Shown piece after piece: positions 36,389 to 44,658 of a stretch of DNA of 46,906 nucleotides. The stretch's first letter is position 1. Each line of letters opens with the position of its first letter. Below the pieces are notes generated by a model. It had not been told where the DNA came from, did not search any database, and was given only the letters and a program-made list of their open reading frames with translations. Made by a program: the position numbers and the translations under genes. The DNA lies in the NCBI GenBank assembly GCA_047638695.1, contig JBLINY010000029.1, positions 1 through 46,906 of the forward strand. Direction: 5' to 3'. The stretch is from JAHECQ01 sp047638695. Lineage in GTDB: Bacteria; Actinomycetota; Acidimicrobiia; Acidimicrobiales; SZUA-35.

Positions 36389-36904
36389 ATGAGCATCGTT
36401 CTCGATCCGACGGCCGGCAAGGTCGCACAGTCGATCGAGCGGGTCGATCGACTCAGCTCGATCGACGGCAAGATCGTCGGCCTCCTTGACATCTCGAAGC
36501 CTCGGGGTGACCGGTTCCTCGACCGGCTCGAAGCGCGGCTCGTCGAGCACGGCGCGACCGTGAAGCGGTTCGCCAAACCAACCTTCACCAAGCCGGCACC
36601 CGTTGACCTCCGACACGAGATCGCGACCAGCTGTGATGCGGTGATCGAAGCGCTCGCCGATTGAGGCAGCTGCACGTCGTGCAGTGTGCACGACATCGCA
36701 GATCTCGAGCGTCGCGGTATTCCTGGCGTGTTTGTCGCCAGTGAAGTGTTCGTCGACGCAGCTCAGAAGCAGGGCGAAGCCCTTGGCTTCCAGCCCGACC
36801 GTCACTTCGTTGCGCACCCCATTCAAGACCGCACCGATGACGAAATGGCGACGCTTGCCGACAAGGCTGTTGACGCCCTCATCGAGAAGCTCACCGGGGC
36901 CTGA
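36389..36904 (+). CDS. UGSC-family selenoprotein (TGA 36662-36664 read as selenocysteine)
   Basis: ATG 36389 follows AGGGGA with good spacing. The frame reads 91 residues to D91, meets TGA at 36662-36664, and goes on without a break for 79 more residues to the real TGA stop at 36902-36904. The junction reads A-D-U92-G-S-C95-T-S-C98-S-V-H-D-I-A-D-L-E-R-R-G-I-P, the exact U-G-S-C signature that names this family; both sides are needed for the fold. A SECIS-like hairpin follows the UGA. A gene finder would report two small ORFs. The biochemical role is unknown in the literature I recall; a redox role is likely from U/C chemistry. Neighbours are the CETC thioredoxin fusion upstream and a mycothiol-dependent isomerase-family gene downstream, which probably starts inside this gene. 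Confidence 0.9.
36676..36694 (+). promoter_or_regulatory. SECIS-like stem-loop for the UGSC gene
   Basis: Arm 36676-36683 (gtcgtgca) and arm 36687-36694 (tgcacgac) are perfectly complementary around the loop GTG. The apical loop starts 19 bases after the UGA and its first base is G. Bacterial SelB-binding SECIS elements have a short stem with a G early in the loop at about this distance, so both position and shape fit. Confidence 0.75.
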
Positions 36905-37643
36905 ACTGTCCGACAAGAGCTCTCAGCCAGAGCCCGAGGCAACCATCGAGCTAACGGCGGAGACCGAGCTGACGGCTGAAGCTCAGCCGAAGGCGGTCTC
37001 CGAGCCGTTCAAGTCAAAAGCTGAGAAGGTGGCATTGGTCACCAAACATCGGCGCGCCCTTGCTGATGTCCTCGAATCACTCGACGAAGCCGAATGGAAC
37101 CATCCAAGCCTCTGCGACGGCTGGGATATTCGTCATGTGGTTGGCCATCTGCTGACGCCAGCCCTCTCGCCGTCGCGCCGCACGGCAGTCACCGTTGCCA
37201 AGAGCGGCAGCTATACGAAGGCGTTCGATCGTCTCGCTCGGGAGTTTGGCGAGCAGTCTCCGGCTGAGCTTTTGAAGGCACTTCGAGAGCACGCTGACAA
37301 TGTATGGGTCTCCCCGATCATGGGGGCAGCAGCGCCGCTCACCGACATCCTGGTTCATAGCCAAGACATTGTGAGGCCGTTGGGCATCGAACTCACCGTT
37401 GACCCTTTGGAAGTCGACCCAGCCCTCACCTTTGTCGTTGGCAACAAATCGAACCAACTGTTCGTGAAGCCAAAGCGCTACGCCGGTCTGCGCCTCATCG
37501 CCACCGATCTCAAATGGAAGGTCGGCAAAGGAGCCGAGTTGGAGGGTCCGGCAATCGAACTTCTACTAGCGGTCATGGGTCGAGGTGTGGCCCTGAAGCA
37601 CCTCAGTGGCCCCGGCTTCGACCTCCTTTCCGAACGGATCTAG
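36837..37643 (+). CDS. Mycothiol-dependent maleylpyruvate isomerase-family (DinB-like) protein
   Basis: The conserved part is AEKVALVTKHRRALADVLESLDEAEWNHPSLCDGWDIRHVVGHLLTPAL, the typical start of the MDMPI fold, whose H-x3-E...H metal positions use the His in VVGHLL. ILVHSQDIVRPLG is the second metal/His block and the C-terminal SCP2-like part ends with ALKHLSGPGFDLL. The start is uncertain: the acidic head ELTAETELTAEAQPKA looks coding and lacks its own start, so translation probably begins inside the UGSC gene at ATG 36837 or TTG 36855/36867, overlapping it by tens of bases. That overlap suggests translational coupling to UGA read-through. Mycothiol as thiol partner is known for the family, not shown here. 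Confidence 0.75.
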   Translation: MTKWRRLPTRLLTPSSRSSPGPELSDKSSQPEPEATIELTAETELTAEAQPKAVSEPFKSKAEKVALVTKHRRALADVLESLDEAEWNHPSLCDGWDIRHVVGHLLTPALSPSRRTAVTVAKSGSYTKAFDRLAREFGEQSPAELLKALREHADNVWVSPIMGAAAPLTDILVHSQDIVRPLGIELTVDPLEVDPALTFVVGNKSNQLFVKPKRYAGLRLIATDLKWKVGKGAELEGPAIELLLAVMGRGVALKHLSGPGFDLLSERI

Positions 37644-37674
37644 CCCTCCGAACACAGCTAGGCCGCCGACAGAG

Positions 37675-38565
37675 TTAGTTCGGAAGCGAGACCAACGGAC
37701 CGTTGACGAGGACGAGACCATCACTGACGAGCGTCTCAAGAACCCGGTCGGCCCGTGCCACATCCTCAGCCCACCCCATAGCCGATGGCACATCGGCTCG
37801 GCTCAGCGCTCCTGCTCGCAAACGCTTCACAAGTCGGCCCCGACCTTGTCGATCGGACCCTAAGAACGGGCTCTGCTTACCCGAACCACCGGCTGAACCA
37901 ATAGCCGGGTCGGGCTCAGGATTGCCGGCAATCGACCAGCTACAGAAGCTCGACACTGGACAGGTAGCGCACACCGGATTCGATGAGGTGCAGAACGCCG
38001 CGCCCAGGTCGAAGAGCCCCTGATTCCATCGCCAGCCATCGCCGTGCGGCACCAGTTCCGTGGCCAAACGCTGTGCCGCAGCCGGTTTGAGCGAGCGACC
38101 AGCCGTGCGGGCCAGAACTCGAGCCACGTTGGTGTCAAGCACGCCGTCGTCTTCCTCGTAAGCGAAGACGCGGACCGCCCGGGCCGTATACGGCCCTATT
38201 CCGGGCAGTGCGAGCAGGTCAGCCAGTTCTGTAGGCACCCGCCCATCGTGGCGGTCGCACACGGTCACGGCTGCTCGATGCAGGTTGACGGCTCGGCGGT
38301 TGTAACCGAGCCCCGACCACTCATCGATGACGTCAGCAATCGGGGCTGCAGCGCAATCTGCGGGGGTCGGGAATCTCACGAGAAAACGGGGCCATCGATC
38401 GATGACTCGGGAAACCTGGGTCTGCTGCAACATGAGCTCTGAGACCAAGATCGGCCATGGCTCTCGGGTATGCCGCCACGGCAGGTCGCGACCGTCGAGG
38501 TCAAACCAGGCAAGAAGGGCCGCGTGCACCGGCCAAAACCTATCGGCGAGCGTGACGACGGGCAT
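37675..38565 (-). CDS. mutY: A/G-specific adenine DNA glycosylase, MutY-like (no NUDIX domain)
   Basis: A base-excision repair enzyme removing adenine opposite 8-oxoguanine. It has 296 residues. It shows W-F-D-L-x-G-R-D-L-P-W-R, the catalytic Glu in SELMLQQTQV, the helix-hairpin-helix LPGIGPYTARAVRVFA, the catalytic Asp in VLDTNVARVL, and the [4Fe-4S] ligands C-x6-C-x2-C-x5-C in CTSSNPVCATCPVSSFC. The C-terminal MutT-like domain of longer MutY proteins is absent, and the C-terminus has a short winged-helix-like tail instead. It depends on an Fe-S cluster, so on the SUF genes. It is divergent from the Sec-peroxiredoxin gene, 30 bases apart. Confidence 0.92.
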   Translation of the reverse strand: MPVVTLADRFWPVHAALLAWFDLDGRDLPWRHTREPWPILVSELMLQQTQVSRVIDRWPRFLVRFPTPADCAAAPIADVIDEWSGLGYNRRAVNLHRAAVTVCDRHDGRVPTELADLLALPGIGPYTARAVRVFAYEEDDGVLDTNVARVLARTAGRSLKPAAAQRLATELVPHGDGWRWNQGLFDLGAAFCTSSNPVCATCPVSSFCSWSIAGNPEPDPAIGSAGGSGKQSPFLGSDRQGRGRLVKRLRAGALSRADVPSAMGWAEDVARADRVLETLVSDGLVLVNGPLVSLPN

Positions 38566-38595
38566 AACAAGTGCGCAACCCCGGTTGGGTTAGCC

Positions 38596-39144
38596 ATGAC
38601 CACGCGGCGTGTACGAGAAGTCGGCGATTCCCTGCCTGATGTCGGCCTCGTCGATCACACCGGCCAGGTTTGGCGCCCCTCGCAGCTCGCCGGGTCACCG
38701 GCGCTGCTGATCTTCCACCGTCACCTGGCCTGACTCCCGTGCCAGGCCCATATCGCCGCCGTGCGCGAGCGACAAGCAGAGCTCGACGCTCACGACATCA
38801 CCGTGGTGGTAATAACGTTCACGAAGCCTCGAAACCTCGCCACTTACCGGCGGCGCTTCACTGAACCGTTCACCGTCGTGACCGACCAAGACCTCCTGCT
38901 CTACCAAGCGCTGGGATTCGGAAGGGGATCGCCACTTCGCGTCTGGGGATGGCGGGCAGCGAGGAAATACATCGAGCTCATGCGCAAGGGGGCCCGACCC
39001 GAGAAGTCGAACGAGGACACACTGCAGCTGGGAGGTAACGCTCTGCTTGACGCCAACGGCCGTCTGTCTTGGGTCTACTCGGGTGCCGGCCCCGATGATC
39101 GGCCAAGCATCGACGAGATTGTGGCCCAAATCGCCAGATTGTGA
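38596..39144 (+). CDS. Peroxiredoxin-like (AhpC/TSA) selenoprotein, UxxC (TGA 38731-38733 read as selenocysteine)
   Basis: The frame starts at ATG 38596 (MTTRRVREVGDSLPDVGL), reads to F-H-R-H-L-A, meets TGA at 38731-38733, and continues L-P-C49-Q-A-H-I-A-A-V-R. It then has VVVITFTKPRNLATYRRRF, FTVVTDQDLLLYQALGFGRG, NEDTLQLGGNALLD and WVYSGAGPDDRPS to the stop at 39142-39144: 182 residues with U46. Homologues of this family have H-L-A-C-L-P-C, so the UGA replaces the first Cys of the redox C-x-x-C, the classic Cys-to-Sec site. The product should be a thioredoxin-fold peroxide or disulfide reductase in the cytoplasm. A shorter alternative is a pseudogene with one stop, but the downstream part is intact. 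It is divergent from mutY. Confidence 0.85.
38738..38767 (+). promoter_or_regulatory. Candidate SECIS stem-loop for the peroxiredoxin-like gene
   Basis: CGTGC (38738-38742) can pair with GCGCG (38763-38767, one G-U), then a 2x2 internal mismatch, then GGC (38745-38747) with GCC (38758-38760), leaving a ten-base loop that begins 14 bases after the UGA. This is weaker than the UGSC hairpin and the loop does not begin with G, so it is tentative. Confidence 0.35.
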
Positions 39145-39203
39145 CCATCGACCTTGCTCAGGATGCGTTCTGTATCCGGGCGGTCCCCTATTCTCGGCCG
39201 TCT

Positions 39204-40799
39204 ATGACGACGCCAGACCTCCAAGACGCCGCCTCCGCCATCGAGATCGCGGCCAGCATCATCCGCGGAGCAACCGTTCACCTCAAGGAAACCAGCTCGG
39301 TCGATGCCGACCAGGTCCTCGCCTACGACTTGGCCCACGCCGCGGCGGCCATCGAGACGGCCCGAGGCATGCTCGACTACGGCAGCAAGGGCGAGATCGA
39401 AGCCAAGCTGGCGTGCGTTTTCATCGCCGACGCCGTTGCCGATCTGGGCAGCAAGATCTGGGGCCGCGAGACCCAGTGGGCCACAACCAACAACGCGCTC
39501 GACGGAGCCCGCGAGTTCGTCAGTGCGTGGCGCGATCCCGCCACACTGGCCGACCTTGCGTTCCAGGAAGGTCCGCTGCACCTCGACAGTGAGTTCGAGC
39601 TCGTGCGCGACACCTTCCGCCGATTCGGTCAGGAGCAGATAGCGCCCCACGCCGAGCACATCCACCGCGACAACACCGATATTCCCGAAAGCATCATCAG
39701 CGGTCTGGCCGAGATGGGTGTGTTCGGGCTTTCGATTCCCGAGGAGTACGGCGGCTTCGCCACCGGTGGCGAATCTGACTACTACGGCATGGTCATCGCG
39801 ACCGAGGAACTCAGCCGGGCTTCGCTAGGTGCAGGCGGATCGTTGATAACCCGCCCCGAAATCTTGGCCCGTGCCCTCGAAACCGGCGGCACCGAAGATC
39901 AAAAGCAAACATGGCTGCCGAAGCTGGCTATGGGCGAGATCATGAACGCGGTGGCCGTCACCGAACCCGACTTCGGGTCGGACGTAGCGGGCGTAAAAGT
40001 CACTGCCACCAAAGGCGACGACGGCTCTGGCAACGAGGGATGGCTGGTCACGGGGGTCAAAACCTGGTGCACGTTCGCCGGCCGCGCCGACATTCTCATG
40101 TTGCTCGCCCGCACCGAAGCCGACCGCAGCCTCGGTCACCGTGGTCTCTCCATTCTGATCGTTCCGAAGGAGCGTGGTGACGGCCATGGCTTCACCCAGG
40201 AGCAACCCGGCGGCGGCAAGCTCGAAGCCCGTCCAATCGACACCATCGGCTATCGAGGCATGCACAGCTACGAGATTGCGTTCGACAACTTCTTCGTGCC
40301 AGCCGAGAATCTCATCGGCATGGACGAGGGCCAGGGGCGGGGCTTCTACTACCAAATGGCCGGCTTCGAGAACGGTCGCTTACAAACGGCTGCTCGCGCC
40401 GTCGGCGTGATGCAAGCCGCCTACGACGCGGCCGTCGACTACGCCGAGAACCGGGTCGTGTTCGGATCGCCCATCGCCGAGTATCAGCTCACGAAGGCCA
40501 AGCTCACCCGCATGGCCGCCATCATCCAGGCATCCCGTCAGTTCGCCTACTCCGTTGGCCGCATGATGGCCAAGGGCGAGGGCAAGATGGAGGCCTCGAT
40601 GATCAAGGCCTACGTCTGCAAAGCGGCCGAATGGGTGACCCGCGAAGCCATGCAGATCCATGGTGGCATGGGCTACGCCGAGGAGTACGACGTCAGCCGC
40701 TACTTCGTCGATGCCCGCGTGTTGAGCATCTTCGAGGGAGCCGACGAAACCCTCTGCCTGAAGGTCATCGCTCGCACCATGGTGGCGAACGTCGAGTAG
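39204..40799 (+). CDS. Acyl-CoA dehydrogenase, (2S)-methylsuccinyl-CoA dehydrogenase-like
   Basis: An FAD-dependent acyl-CoA dehydrogenase of 531 residues from ATG 39204; an earlier in-frame start at 39141 lies partly in the previous gene. Residues 1-140 are an extra N-terminal helical domain, absent from ordinary ~380-residue members but present in methylsuccinyl-CoA dehydrogenase of the ethylmalonyl-CoA pathway. The core shows MGVFGLSIPEEYGGFA, AVAVTEPDFGSDVAGVKVTA, TIGYRGMHSYEIAFDNFFVPAENLIG, RVVFGSPIAEYQLTKAKL and VLSIFEGADETLCLKVIARTM, where the Glu of FEGADE is the likely catalytic base. The C-terminal block matches my memory of that enzyme. If correct it makes mesaconyl-CoA, but no other pathway gene is in the window. 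Confidence 0.75.
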   Translation: MTTPDLQDAASAIEIAASIIRGATVHLKETSSVDADQVLAYDLAHAAAAIETARGMLDYGSKGEIEAKLACVFIADAVADLGSKIWGRETQWATTNNALDGAREFVSAWRDPATLADLAFQEGPLHLDSEFELVRDTFRRFGQEQIAPHAEHIHRDNTDIPESIISGLAEMGVFGLSIPEEYGGFATGGESDYYGMVIATEELSRASLGAGGSLITRPEILARALETGGTEDQKQTWLPKLAMGEIMNAVAVTEPDFGSDVAGVKVTATKGDDGSGNEGWLVTGVKTWCTFAGRADILMLLARTEADRSLGHRGLSILIVPKERGDGHGFTQEQPGGGKLEARPIDTIGYRGMHSYEIAFDNFFVPAENLIGMDEGQGRGFYYQMAGFENGRLQTAARAVGVMQAAYDAAVDYAENRVVFGSPIAEYQLTKAKLTRMAAIIQASRQFAYSVGRMMAKGEGKMEASMIKAYVCKAAEWVTREAMQIHGGMGYAEEYDVSRYFVDARVLSIFEGADETLCLKVIARTMVANVE

Positions 40800-41137
40800 C
40801 TAGGCCCTTCTCAGGCACGTGAAGGCGATGCGGCAGGTCGCCCCACCTCTTCACGCTTGATGAGACATCCCATTCATAGCGTCCAGTCATCGGTCCGATA
40901 GGAACGGCATGCGTACGCGTCGATGGATCATGCTCGGCCCCTTGGCGCTCTCGAAGAGCGACATTCGAAGAGCCAATTTTGCACGGCTACCAGCAAACTC
41001 TGTCCCCGATATGACCCGAGGCGCTACAGGCAATCGCCGACCTCTTGCTCACGCGCTGACGGCACGGCAAGCCGGTCCGTTGACCACCAACGGCACTGAG
41101 TTCGCACTGGGTCGGGAATCGAAGCAAAGATGTGTGC
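40800..41137. other. Gene-free 338-bp spacer
   Basis: I see no credible coding region here; the open frames across it are short shadows. Two small inverted repeats are present: GGCGA/TCGCC (40824-40828 with 40838-40842) soon after the dehydrogenase stop, possibly part of its terminator, and CGCTCT-cga-AGAGCG at 40946-40960. The rest presumably holds the promoter of the LLM gene. Confidence 0.6.
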
Positions 41138-42049
41138 ATGACCGATCGCATGCCAGCTCTATCCCTCGCCAGCGTCGCCGGACGACGCGCTCGTACGGCC
41201 GAAATTGCAGCCGAGATCGAGAAGCGGGGCTTCTCTGGCATCTACTGCCCCAGCATGGGTGATGCGATGGGCCTTTGCTTGTCGATTGCTCACAGCACTG
41301 AGACAATCCACTTCGGCACCTCCGTGCAGCCCATCTACCTGCAGCACGCAATCACTCTCGCCAACCAGGCGGCTTACCTGCACGAGATGTCAGGAGGCCG
41401 GTTCCATATGGGGCTCGGTGTCACCCACGGCCCGGTCATCAACCGGCTCGGAGTTCAAACCGGCAAGCCACTGAGCGACATGCGCGACTACGTGGCCGAG
41501 ATGGAGAAGGCCGGTGAGTCCCAGGGCGGGCTCCCCCCGATCACGCTGGCGACGCTGCGGGACAAGATGGTGGCGCTGTCGGTTGAGGTCAGCAACGGCG
41601 CCGTGTGGGCCAATGCCTCTCGCAGCCGTATGGCTCACTCACTCAGCCTGATCCCCGACGATCGCAAGGCCGATGGTTTCTACATCGGCAACATGATTCC
41701 CACGGTCTTCGACGACGACATCACCGCCGCCCGCAATCGCAACCGGGGAACGCTGCAGGGCTACGTCGGCCTCCCCAATTACCGCAACTACTGGAAAGAC
41801 GCTGGCTACGAAGAAGAGATGACGGCAGTCGAAGTCGCCATCAAGGCCAAAGACAAAGACGGCGTGATGGCAGCCATGACCGACAAGTGGCTCGACGATT
41901 GCACCCTGTCAGGGCCAGTCGGTCGGGTCCGCGACGAACTAGAAGCCTGGTTCGACGCCGGGGTCAGCACGCCGATCCTCGTCCCCTCGAGCGCCAGCGG
42001 CGGCCAGATGAAAGCCATCGAAGAGATGTTCGCTGCCTTCGACAGCTAG
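41138..42049 (+). CDS. LLM-class (luciferase-like) flavin/F420-dependent oxidoreductase
   Basis: A TIM-barrel oxidoreductase of 303 residues from ATG 41138 (MTDRMPALSLASVAG); a GTG six bases earlier is the frame limit. Family features are IEKRGFSGIYCPSMGDAMGLCLSIAHSTETIHFGTSVQPIYLQHAITLANQAAYLHEMSGGRFHMGLGVTHGP, the standard succession of the luciferase-like barrel, and the late G-P-V-G-R-V-R-D-E-L helix. In Actinobacteria most of these use F420 rather than FMN; that is family knowledge. The substrate is unknown. It converges with the downstream acyl-CoA dehydrogenase gene, stops ten bases apart. Confidence 0.9.
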   Translation: MTDRMPALSLASVAGRRARTAEIAAEIEKRGFSGIYCPSMGDAMGLCLSIAHSTETIHFGTSVQPIYLQHAITLANQAAYLHEMSGGRFHMGLGVTHGPVINRLGVQTGKPLSDMRDYVAEMEKAGESQGGLPPITLATLRDKMVALSVEVSNGAVWANASRSRMAHSLSLIPDDRKADGFYIGNMIPTVFDDDITAARNRNRGTLQGYVGLPNYRNYWKDAGYEEEMTAVEVAIKAKDKDGVMAAMTDKWLDDCTLSGPVGRVRDELEAWFDAGVSTPILVPSSASGGQMKAIEEMFAAFDS

Positions 42050-42059
42050 AGGCAGCCAG

Positions 42060-43208
42060 CTAGATACCAAGTTGCCGGGAGGCGAGATCGCGCATGATCT
42101 CTTCCGAGCCTCCGCCGATGGCCTGCACCCGCACCTCGCGGTACAGACGCTCGACCGTGTCTCCTCGTAGGAAGCTGGCACCACCCAGGATCTGGGCTGC
42201 CTCGCGGGCACACAGCTCGTAGGTGATGGTGGCGCCGACCTTGGCCTCGGCGATCTCTGCAACCGGGTCATCGCCCTGATTCAGTCGCCACGACAACAAC
42301 TCGAGCCAAGCCAGATGGGCGTTGATGGCCCGGTCCATCTCGACCAGCTTGTGGCGGATCACCTGATGCTCGGCCAGACGTTTGCCAAATGTTTCGCGCT
42401 CGCGAGCCCAGGCAAGTGCTTCGTTGTAACAAACCCGAGCGAACGCAATCGACTGCACCGCCAGGTCCATGCGCTCGGCGTTGAAGTTGTTGACGATCAT
42501 CGAGAAGCCGGCGTTCTCTTCACCCAACAGGTACCGCTCGGGTACCCGCATGTCGTCGAAGTAAAGCGTGGCGGTGTCGGAAGCCAGCCAGCCCATCTTG
42601 TCGAGCTTGGTGCGCTCGAGGCCGGGGATGTCGGCCGGAATCACCAGCATTGAGATACCGGCAGGGCCCTCGGTGCCCGTCCGCACCGCTGCGGTGTAGT
42701 AGTCGGCTCGCATACCTGAGGTGATGAACGTCTTGTAGCCGTTCACCACGTAATGGTCGCCGTCCTTCTTGGCCGTGGTCTTGATCCTTGCGACATCGGA
42801 GCCACCAGAGGGCTCGGTTATGGCCAGCGCCGCTATTTTCTCACCCGACTGGCAGGGGGCGATTACCTCGGCCTTGATCTCGTCGCTACCGAACTTCTGG
42901 ATCGGTGGCAGACCGATGTAGTTCGAGAACAGGGCAGCGACCACGCCACCGGAGCCCGACATGCAGAGTTCCCACATCAGGACGAGGCGCATCAAGGCGT
43001 CACGCTGGCCGTGACCGCCGTACTCGGCCTCGAAACCGTCACCGAAGATTCCGATGGCGCCCGCCTGTTTATAGAGATCGCGAGGAACTTCGCCGTCGAG
43101 ATCCCACTGATGAACGTTCGGGGTGATTTCCTTCTCGGTGAACTGACGGACGACGTCGGCGTAGGCGCGGTGATCGTCGGTGTAGAAGGGGCTCGAAACC
43201 TGAGTCAT
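42060..43208 (-). CDS. Acyl-CoA dehydrogenase
   Basis: An FAD-dependent alpha,beta-dehydrogenase of acyl-CoA thioesters, 382 residues, normal length. Motifs: AGAIGIFGDGFEAEYGG, AALAITEPSGGSDVARIKTTA, DGDHYVVNGYKTFITSGMRADYYT, MGWLASDTATLYFDDMRVPERYLLGEEN, ARERETFGKRLAEHQVIRHKL and the end block ILGGASFLRGDTVERLYREVRVQAIGGGSEEIMRDL. In place of the usual E-G-T catalytic segment it has I-G-G-G-S-E-E-I, the isovaleryl/long-chain-type arrangement with the base elsewhere. The substrate is not determined. Confidence 0.93.
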   Translation of the reverse strand: MTQVSSPFYTDDHRAYADVVRQFTEKEITPNVHQWDLDGEVPRDLYKQAGAIGIFGDGFEAEYGGHGQRDALMRLVLMWELCMSGSGGVVAALFSNYIGLPPIQKFGSDEIKAEVIAPCQSGEKIAALAITEPSGGSDVARIKTTAKKDGDHYVVNGYKTFITSGMRADYYTAAVRTGTEGPAGISMLVIPADIPGLERTKLDKMGWLASDTATLYFDDMRVPERYLLGEENAGFSMIVNNFNAERMDLAVQSIAFARVCYNEALAWARERETFGKRLAEHQVIRHKLVEMDRAINAHLAWLELLSWRLNQGDDPVAEIAEAKVGATITYELCAREAAQILGGASFLRGDTVERLYREVRVQAIGGGSEEIMRDLASRQLGI

Positions 43209-43229
43209 GTCGCCAATGATGCCAGACCT

Positions 43230-44030
43230 TCAGCGCAGTTCGGTAAGTAGTTCCTGAGCGATCGGGCAAGGGGCCGGGCCGAGTTCGGATGGCAGTTGTA
43301 CACCGGCAGGAGAAACCACTCGGTCGACCAGACCCAGCGAAAGCACTTCGTGGGGAGCAAGGAACGCTGGAAGGTCGGTATCGGCGCAGCGTTCGACGAT
43401 GGCTTGCCAGTAGATCTCTGGCACCTGGCGGCCAACGCCCGCTACCAACCACACCGGTGTGCCAACCGCCTTTGCCACCGCTGCGGCTGCCACGCTGCCA
43501 ACGTCCACCAATGCTGCCGCCGGCCCGAGAGCCGCGGCCTCGACGATGACCAGTGTCGATTCTTCAACCGCCCCGGCAACGTGAGCCGGGTCGACATCTT
43601 CCACAATCACGTCAGCACGCTCGAGTCGACGAACGACCGACTGCCCCTGACCTTCGATATCGAGCACCAAAACTGAAACGTCGCCGCGTCGAGGAAGGGC
43701 GGAGACGGTGATGTCCGGCCATCCGGCGATCAGCACCCGAGCATCGTCGGGTATTTCTCCGGCCAGTTGCTTTCCGGTCGGGTCGTTGTGCAGCTCGTCG
43801 ATGATGGCCCGAGCTTCGGCCCGCGGATCGAGAGTTGTGCACAACCGGCCTGACATCCACCAAAGGGCTCCGACTGCTGGTTGACGGGTAAGCAATCGTC
43901 GACTCGCAGTTACGAGCGCATGAGGCTCTGAATCGAAGTAGCTGAGAGCCGACGTCGCCTCCTGGACCAGGAGATTTGCATCGGCCCCGGTCGCTCGAGC
44001 GACGTAGCGCAGCTGTTCAATTGGGTGCAC
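43230..44030 (-). CDS. Hypothetical protein with a weak NagB/IF-2B-like (Rossmann) C-terminal half
   Basis: A 266-residue reading from GTG 44030 (VHPIEQLRYVARATG); GTG 44057 is another option, and the frame further upstream overlaps the divergent gene without support. The N-terminal half is helical with W-W-M-S-G-R. The C-terminal half alternates strands and helices: RVLIAGWPD, VSVLVLDIEGQG, ADVIVEDVD, STLVIVEAAALGPAAALVDVGSVAAAAVAKAVGTPVWLVAGVGR. The segment E-A-A-A-L-G-P-A-A-A-L-x-D-V-G-S recalls initiation factor 2B/NagB-like folds, but I am not confident and would not assign a reaction. It is downstream of no clear partner; the acyl-CoA dehydrogenase gene follows 21 bases later on the same strand. 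Confidence 0.6.
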   Translation of the reverse strand: MHPIEQLRYVARATGADANLLVQEATSALSYFDSEPHALVTASRRLLTRQPAVGALWWMSGRLCTTLDPRAEARAIIDELHNDPTGKQLAGEIPDDARVLIAGWPDITVSALPRRGDVSVLVLDIEGQGQSVVRRLERADVIVEDVDPAHVAGAVEESTLVIVEAAALGPAAALVDVGSVAAAAVAKAVGTPVWLVAGVGRQVPEIYWQAIVERCADTDLPAFLAPHEVLSLGLVDRVVSPAGVQLPSELGPAPCPIAQELLTELR

Positions 44031-44115
44031 AGAATGGACACTAGCGAAAGAAACCACCCGACAACCGGTCCGAAGAGTTCGGAGTCGCCCCACATGTGCG
44101 CTAGCCTCGCTCGCC

Positions 44116-44640
44116 GTGGCTGATCCATCCAGCGACCGTTCCCTAGAGACCGGTTCCGCCGTCGTCGAGCCAGCGGACTTAGTCCTCGATTCGATACAGG
44201 GCAAGGGCTATCCGGTTCGTGACTGGCTGACGTCGTATCCCCTCCTCATGGTCGTTCTCGACCCCTATACGCACGAGAGCGCCTGGCTGCTCGAGACGGC
44301 AGGTCGACTCCTCCGTCACTACACTCCGGCCGACATTCGTGTGGCCTGGCTGGTTGCGGCAGACGACGACGGATGTCGGCAATTCCTTGGTCCTTGGGCT
44401 GAGGAATTCCTGACCTTCGCCGATCCGGACCGAACGGCGATAAACGGTCTCGGCCTCAATCGCCTGCCTGCCCTCGTTCACATCCGCAACGACGCTGCCG
44501 TGCAGCACGCCGATGGTTGGGATCCTGACGCATGGCGAGCTATTGCCGAGGTTCTTTCCGTGCACCTCTCATGGTCCCGACCTATGATCCCCCGACCCGG
44601 CGACCCTGTGCCCTATGGCGGCACACCGGCCGCCGGTTGA
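44116..44640 (+). CDS. Hypothetical protein with a thioredoxin-like fold
   Basis: The protein has 174 residues from GTG 44116. The middle reads PLLMVVLDPYTHESAWLLETAGRLLRHY, IRVAWLVAADDDGCRQFLGPWAEEFLTFADPDRTAINGLGLNRLPALVHIRNDA, which has the strand-helix order of a thioredoxin fold, with L-P-A-L-V as the cis-Pro strand. The redox C-x-x-C position is T-H-E-S, so it is probably not a disulfide reductase. Its function is unknown. It lies 18 bases before the malonyl-CoA decarboxylase gene, probably co-transcribed. Confidence 0.7.
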   Translation: MADPSSDRSLETGSAVVEPADLVLDSIQGKGYPVRDWLTSYPLLMVVLDPYTHESAWLLETAGRLLRHYTPADIRVAWLVAADDDGCRQFLGPWAEEFLTFADPDRTAINGLGLNRLPALVHIRNDAAVQHADGWDPDAWRAIAEVLSVHLSWSRPMIPRPGDPVPYGGTPAAG

Positions 44641-44658
44641 GCGAAGTCACCGAGCGTC

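Noticed and set aside
36684..36904. Independent small gene starting at GTG 36686
   Set aside because: No ribosome-binding site, and its sequence is the second half of the UGSC fold, in frame with the first half.
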